A DNA stretch of 64,000 bases from Gossypium raimondii (taxonomy: Eukaryota; Streptophyta; Magnoliopsida; Malvales; Malvaceae): positions 46,045,192 to 46,109,191 of the forward strand of contig NC_068566.1 in NCBI RefSeq assembly GCF_025698545.1, written 5' to 3'. Below the pieces are notes generated by a model that made no database searches, was not told the origin of the DNA, and saw only the letters and a list, made by a program, of their open reading frames with translations. A program made the position numbers and the translations under genes. Positions 59,486 to 64,000 of this stretch are shown here, one piece after another (positions within the stretch are counted from its first letter, which is position 1; each line of letters opens with the position of its first letter).

Positions 59486-60854
59486 GGGTAAACTATACAA
59501 ATGGTCACCCAACTATTTTCGTGTTCTTATTTTAGTTATTCAACTTTAAAATTTTTTAATTTAAGCACTAACGCTTGGATTTGTTCCTGTTTAGGTTACT
59601 CACCATTAAATTGATAACGAAAAGCCTTTTTTAACTAATACAATAACACATGTAGTCTTCAATACTTTGCATATTCTATCAATTTGATCCTAATTCCAAA
59701 TAATTTAATAAATTTAACCCTTCACATTTTCAAATTCTATCAATTTAATTCTCAAACTTCCTAGCCAAAACTTTTAGCTTTTAAAATAGAGTCATTTCAT
59801 ATTTATAAAGTTGTAAAACTCAAAAAGAAAAACAAAATTCTCTTAACTAATAAGTTGTTTTCCGAGCCAATTCTTGATACCAATGAGTTTATCTTGAAAC
59901 TTTATTTTTTCATTAATTTTCTTCTAAATATAATATTTTATAACATTTTGATTGATAAAAATTTGGCTAAAGAAAGTGGAAAAACCTTAATAAAACACTT
60001 TAGATTTACTATTGTTAACAATATGATATTTCATTCAAAGTACATAGAAATAGTCCTCAAAGTTGGTTCTTGAAATTGGAAACTCAATCTAGAGTTAAAA
60101 AATATGACTTTGAAAAATTTAAATATGACTTATATAAGAAAAATTATGAACATTTAAATTTTCATAAGAAAAAATGCGAAAGAATTAATTGAATTTCCTT
60201 TTGTTACATTCATAATTATTTTTTAATTTTATAAATTGATTAAGAGATTATTATGTGTTCTATTTGTTTTAACTTTTAAATCCATAATAGGCAATACGTA
60301 TCACTAATAATCCGATTTAGTGTCAAATCATTTACTAAATTAATTAAAACTAAAATTATGCTAGTCGAGTAAAAAATTATTTTTACAAATATTAAATTAT
60401 TTATATAATTTTAAAATTTATATTCTCTATTATTTTTAATGGTGTTTAGTTAATTTCTAACACTAACTTCTTAAAAATATAAACAAAAGGGGTTATGTGC
60501 GAATTAGATAATTTCAACCATAGAGAAAACAATTAATAGATGCGGAATGTCTTTGTTTTAAAATTTGAAAGCTTTGGTTTGGAAGTTTGAGGATGAAATT
60601 GATAGAATTTATAAATGTGAAGGGTTAAATTTATTGAATTATTTAGAATTAGGATCAATTTGATAGAATATGAAAGTATTGAGGACTAAATGTGTTATTA
60701 TACCAGTTAGAAAAAGGCTTCCATTATCAATTTAACAACGGTGACCAAAATAGTAAAAAATTCAAATTTTAGTGCCTAAATTGAAAATGATTAAAGTTGG
60801 GTAACCAAAATATGAACACGAACATAATTGGGTGACTATTATTAGAATTTACCC
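59486..60854. mobile_element. Non-autonomous MULE-like element
   Basis: A 1369-bp unit has ends GGGTAAACTATACAAATGG and ...TTAGAATTTACCC that are inverted copies for about 270-300 bp, including AATTAGGATCAATTTGATAGA and its inverse. The flanks AATTAGGAA (59477-59485) and AATTAAGAA (60855-60863) agree at 8 of 9 positions, as expected for an older 9-bp MULE duplication. The interior has no transposase. The frame at 59855-60073 is unrecognised. Confidence 0.8.
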
Positions 60855-61185
60855 AATTAAGAAATGTTATTCTGAATTTTTTTTGGTGAATTACAATAAC
60901 AAAGTAAAGTCTGAAAAATAAATGCGACTAACGCAATTTGAACTCAGACTACACCTAGGGCGGTCAAACACCTGGAATGTACAACTACTTTTAACCTAAA
61001 TGCTATTGAACAAAATTAACAACTCGTTGAATGTTTGATGTATATTTTCACCCTAAAATGCAACGATTGGATAAATTTTGAATGGAAACTCATTTGGTAT
61101 TTTCAACTTTTCATTATAATATTTATTCCAAAAAGAGTTTTATATATTTAGGAATTTATATATATTGGTTTAAAATAAACTTGAA

Positions 61186-63793
61186 ATGCTGCTAAAGATA
61201 AAAGAAGAAGTCAAGAAACAATTTGATGCGGGCTTCTTACAAGTCTCAAAATATCCAGAATGGGTAGCTAACATAGTCCCAGTACCAAAGAAAGACGGCA
61301 AGGTACGAATGTGCGTGGATTATCGCGATCTGAATCGAGCAAGCCCTAAGGATAATTTTCCTTTGCCACACATCGATACGTTGATAATTTTCCTTTGCCA
61401 CACATCGATACGTTGGTGGATAAAACAACAAAACATTCTTTATTTTCTTTCATGGATGATTTCTTGGGTTATAATCAGATAAAGATGGCTACCGAAGATA
61501 TGGAGAAAACCACGTTCGTGATAATGTAGGAAACGTTTTGCTATAAGGTGATGCCATTTGGATTGAAGAATGCTGGGGCAATATATCAGAGAGCCATGGT
61601 GATGCTACTCCATGACATTATACACAAAGAAATAGAAGTTTATGTCGAGGATATGATTGCCAAATCCCGAGAAGAAAAAGAGTATGTTGGGAACCTTAGG
61701 AAGCTATTCGAAAGATTAAGAAAGTTCCAGCTGAAGCTTAACCCAACCAAGTGTACGTTTGGGGCTACCTCGAGAAAATTGCTAGGTTTCATTGTCAGCG
61801 AGAGGGGTATTGAGGTCGATCCAGATAAGATAAAGGCCATACAAGAACTGACACCTCCGCTTACACAAAAAGAAGTCAAAGGATTTTTAGGAAGGTTGAA
61901 TTACATTGCTCGATTCATTGCTCAACTTACCAACCAGTGTGATCCAATTTTTCGACTCCTTCGAAAGAACAATCCGGGAGAATGGAACGAGCAATGCCAA
62001 GTGGCCTTTGATAAGATAAAATAGTATTTGTCTAATCCTCCAGTGCTAGTACTGTCGACCCTTGGAAGACCATTGATATTGTATCTAACCTTGTTCGAAA
62101 ACTCAATGGGTTGCGTACTAGGGCAAGATGATGAGTTCGGGAAAAGCGAAAAGGCGATTGATTTACTACCTCAGCAAAAAGTTCACAAAATATGAGGCAA
62201 AGTACCCGTCAATTGAAAATTCTAGATGTATATAAGGACTTAGCATTGGTGATTTATCAAATTCGGTGAGATTGGGAAGTGAAGGATTCGAAATTAGTCA
62301 AATATCGCAATCTCGTTATGGAACTGGTCAAAGAATTCAAAAAAGTGACTTTTAACTACCTCCTACGAGAAGAAAACCAATTGGCTGACGCCCTAGCCAA
62401 CTTGGCTTCAATGTTCAAAGCAAACAGAGAAACTGAAATAATGCCTATCCAAATAAGTATATATGAGGTCTCTGCATATTATTTTAGCATTTAGATGGAG
62501 TCAGATGGACGACCATGGTTCCATGATATTTTAGAGTATATCAAGAATCAAAGGTATCCCGAGCAAGCAAACAAGAATGACAAAAGAATAATCAGGAGAA
62601 TGGCGGTTAAATTTGTTCTTGATAGGGATATCCTATACAAAAGAAGAAAAGATCAAATGCTCCTGAGATGTGTAGACGATATTGAAGCTAGAAGAATACT
62701 TGAAGATGTCCATGAAGGAATTTGTGGAACGCATGCCAATAGTTTCACTATAGCTAGGCAGATTATGAGACTTGGTTATTTTTGGCTGACGATGGAAATG
62801 GATTGCATTAGTTACGCACGGAATGCCACAAGTGTCAAATTTACAGCTATAAAATTTATACAGCTCCTTCGCCCCTTCATGTCATGACTTCTCCGTGACC
62901 TTTTTCTATGTGGGGCATGGATGTTATAAGGCCAATTTCCCCGAAGGCTTCTAATGGACATCGATTCATATTTGTGGTTATAGATTACTTCATAAAATGG
63001 GTAGAAGCCTCTTCGTTTACTTCATAAAATGGGTAGAAGCCACTTCGTTTGCCCATGTGACGAAGACTGCAGTCTGCAAGTTCAGAAAAAAGGAGATCAT
63101 ATGTCAATATAGTTTGCCTGAGTAAATTATTTCAGATAATGCTTTGAATCTGAACAACAAAATGATGAAAGAAGTGTGTGAGCAATTTAAAATAAAGCAT
63201 CATAATTCCTCACCCTATCGCCCGAAAATGAACGAAGCAGTAGAAGCAGCCAACAAAAACATTAAGAGGATTATCGGGAAGATGACTGAGACTTATAAAG
63301 ATTGGCACGAAAAGCTACAATTTGCTTTGTATGCATACCGCACCTCTATACGGACATCTACGGGAGCAACTCTTTTCTCCTTGGTCTACGGGATGGAAGC
63401 CGTTCTGCCTATCGAAGTGGAGATACCATCCTTACGCGTCTTGATGGAATCAAAATTAGAAGAATCAGGGTGGGTTCGAGCTCGATATAATCAGTTAAAC
63501 CTTATTGAAGGGAAACACTTGAAGGCAATTTGTCATGGACAAATGTACCAAAAGAGAATGATCACGACCCATGGTAAAAAGGTGCGACAAAGAGAATTCC
63601 ACGAAGGGGAGCTTGTACTAAGAAAGATACTCTTGATACAAAAAAACTTTCGAGGAAAATGGTTACGAAATTGGGAAGGGTCATACGTTGTAAAAAAGGC
63701 ATTTTCGGGATGGCTCTGATTCTCACTGAGATGGACGGGAAAGAATTACCTAATCCAGTGAACTTAGATGCTGTAAAGAAATATTTTGCCTAA
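61186..63793 (+). pseudogene. Ty3-gypsy pol relic (reverse transcriptase to integrase)
   Basis: Fragments read in order along the plus strand but in different frames. The start of reverse transcriptase lies at 61186-61490 (PVPKKDGKVRMCVDYRDLN). The later RT half and connection lie at 61548-62024 (MPFGLKNAGAIYQRAM, with the active box mutated to YVED). An RNase H scrap lies at 62279-62494, an integrase zinc-binding part at 62495-62887 (EGICGTHANSFTIARQI), and an integrase core and tail at 62895-63793 (SSPYRPKMNEAVEAANK), ending at a TAA (63791-63793). Two 31-32 bp tandem duplications (near 61353-61416 and 62983-63046), a TAG near 61527 and other shifts break it. Gag, protease and the 5' LTR are absent to the left. 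The type is Tat/Ogre-like from recall. Confidence 0.88.
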
Positions 63794-64000
63794 AAAAACA
63801 AAAAAAATAAAAAAATAAAAAAATCAAGATGAAAACCCGAAAAGGGCGTCTTGATAAACAAAGAAGATTAGGATGAAAACCCAAAAGGGTGTCCTAATGA
63901 AGCAGGTTCAGACTTAAGGAGCAAGACGACTTGAACAAGGAGTTGAATGACGAAGTCACAATATTTGAAGCATTCTCAGAAGCTCGAAATCTTCTACACA
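63794..64000 (+). repeat. Non-coding 3' region of the gypsy element with short repeats
   Basis: After the integrase stop, an A-rich stretch is followed by two copies of a unit like GATGAAAACCCGAAAAGGGC (near 63829 and 63872). I recall this arrangement between pol and the 3' LTR in Tat-like elements. The 3' LTR, if present, would lie beyond the window. Confidence 0.5.

Overview
The window looks like a gene-poor, transposon-rich stretch of a dicot nuclear genome. Genes have GT-AG introns and intergenic DNA is very AT-rich. LTR retrotransposons, Mutator-like elements (MULEs), MITEs and SINE-like repeats lie between a few ordinary plant genes. The repeat types and the protein relatives I recall point to Malvaceae, probably Gossypium (cotton). 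That assignment is inference, because no database could be searched. Coordinates were read by eye, and exon models were checked for splice sites and for reading-frame closure. Region by region. 1-706: intron and last exon-1 bases of a broken hydroxypyruvate-reductase-3-like (HPR3) gene cut by the window edge. 1391-11145: a 9.8 kb MULE bounded by a 10-bp target-site duplication, carrying a broken MuDR-type transposase (+) and a broken plant-mobile-domain gene (-), with extra copies of its own right terminus inside it. 12609-25035: three apparently intact HPR3-like genes in tandem (-). They are separated by a TIR element holding a 2.5 kb solo LTR, and one has a 267-bp solo LTR in its intron. 26217-27284: an intronless nucleotide-sugar/triose-phosphate translocator gene (+). 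28270-35054: a TIR element split by a 6.25 kb internally deleted Ty3-gypsy element that keeps a long gag ORF fused to a scrap of reverse transcriptase. 36973-41069: an 18-exon TPX2-like microtubule protein gene (-). 41070-47936: gene-free, with a foldback repeat, a hAT-type MITE, SINE-like units and a LINE tail. 47937-49893: a 4-exon TVP38/TMEM64 (DedA/VTT) membrane protein gene (-). 53371-54111: a decayed RING-H2 ubiquitin-ligase pseudogene (-). 55916-58053: a two-exon gene derived from a hAT transposase (+). 59486-60854: a non-autonomous MULE-like element. 61186-63793: a 5'-truncated, frameshifted Ty3-gypsy pol relic (+) running towards the right edge. The host genes do separate jobs and do not form a pathway: hydroxypyruvate/glyoxylate reduction, Golgi sugar-nucleotide transport, spindle microtubule nucleation, endomembrane lipid or trafficking function, and probable regulation by a domesticated transposase. 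From memory, HPR3, the translocator and the TVP38-like protein resemble Arabidopsis At1g12550, At1g12500 and At1g12450. Their order here suggests conserved microsynteny with that part of Arabidopsis chromosome 1. The main novelty lies in the nested mobile elements, several of which can be dated relative to each other by target-site duplications and by an empty site in a paralog. I found no clearly new biochemical system.
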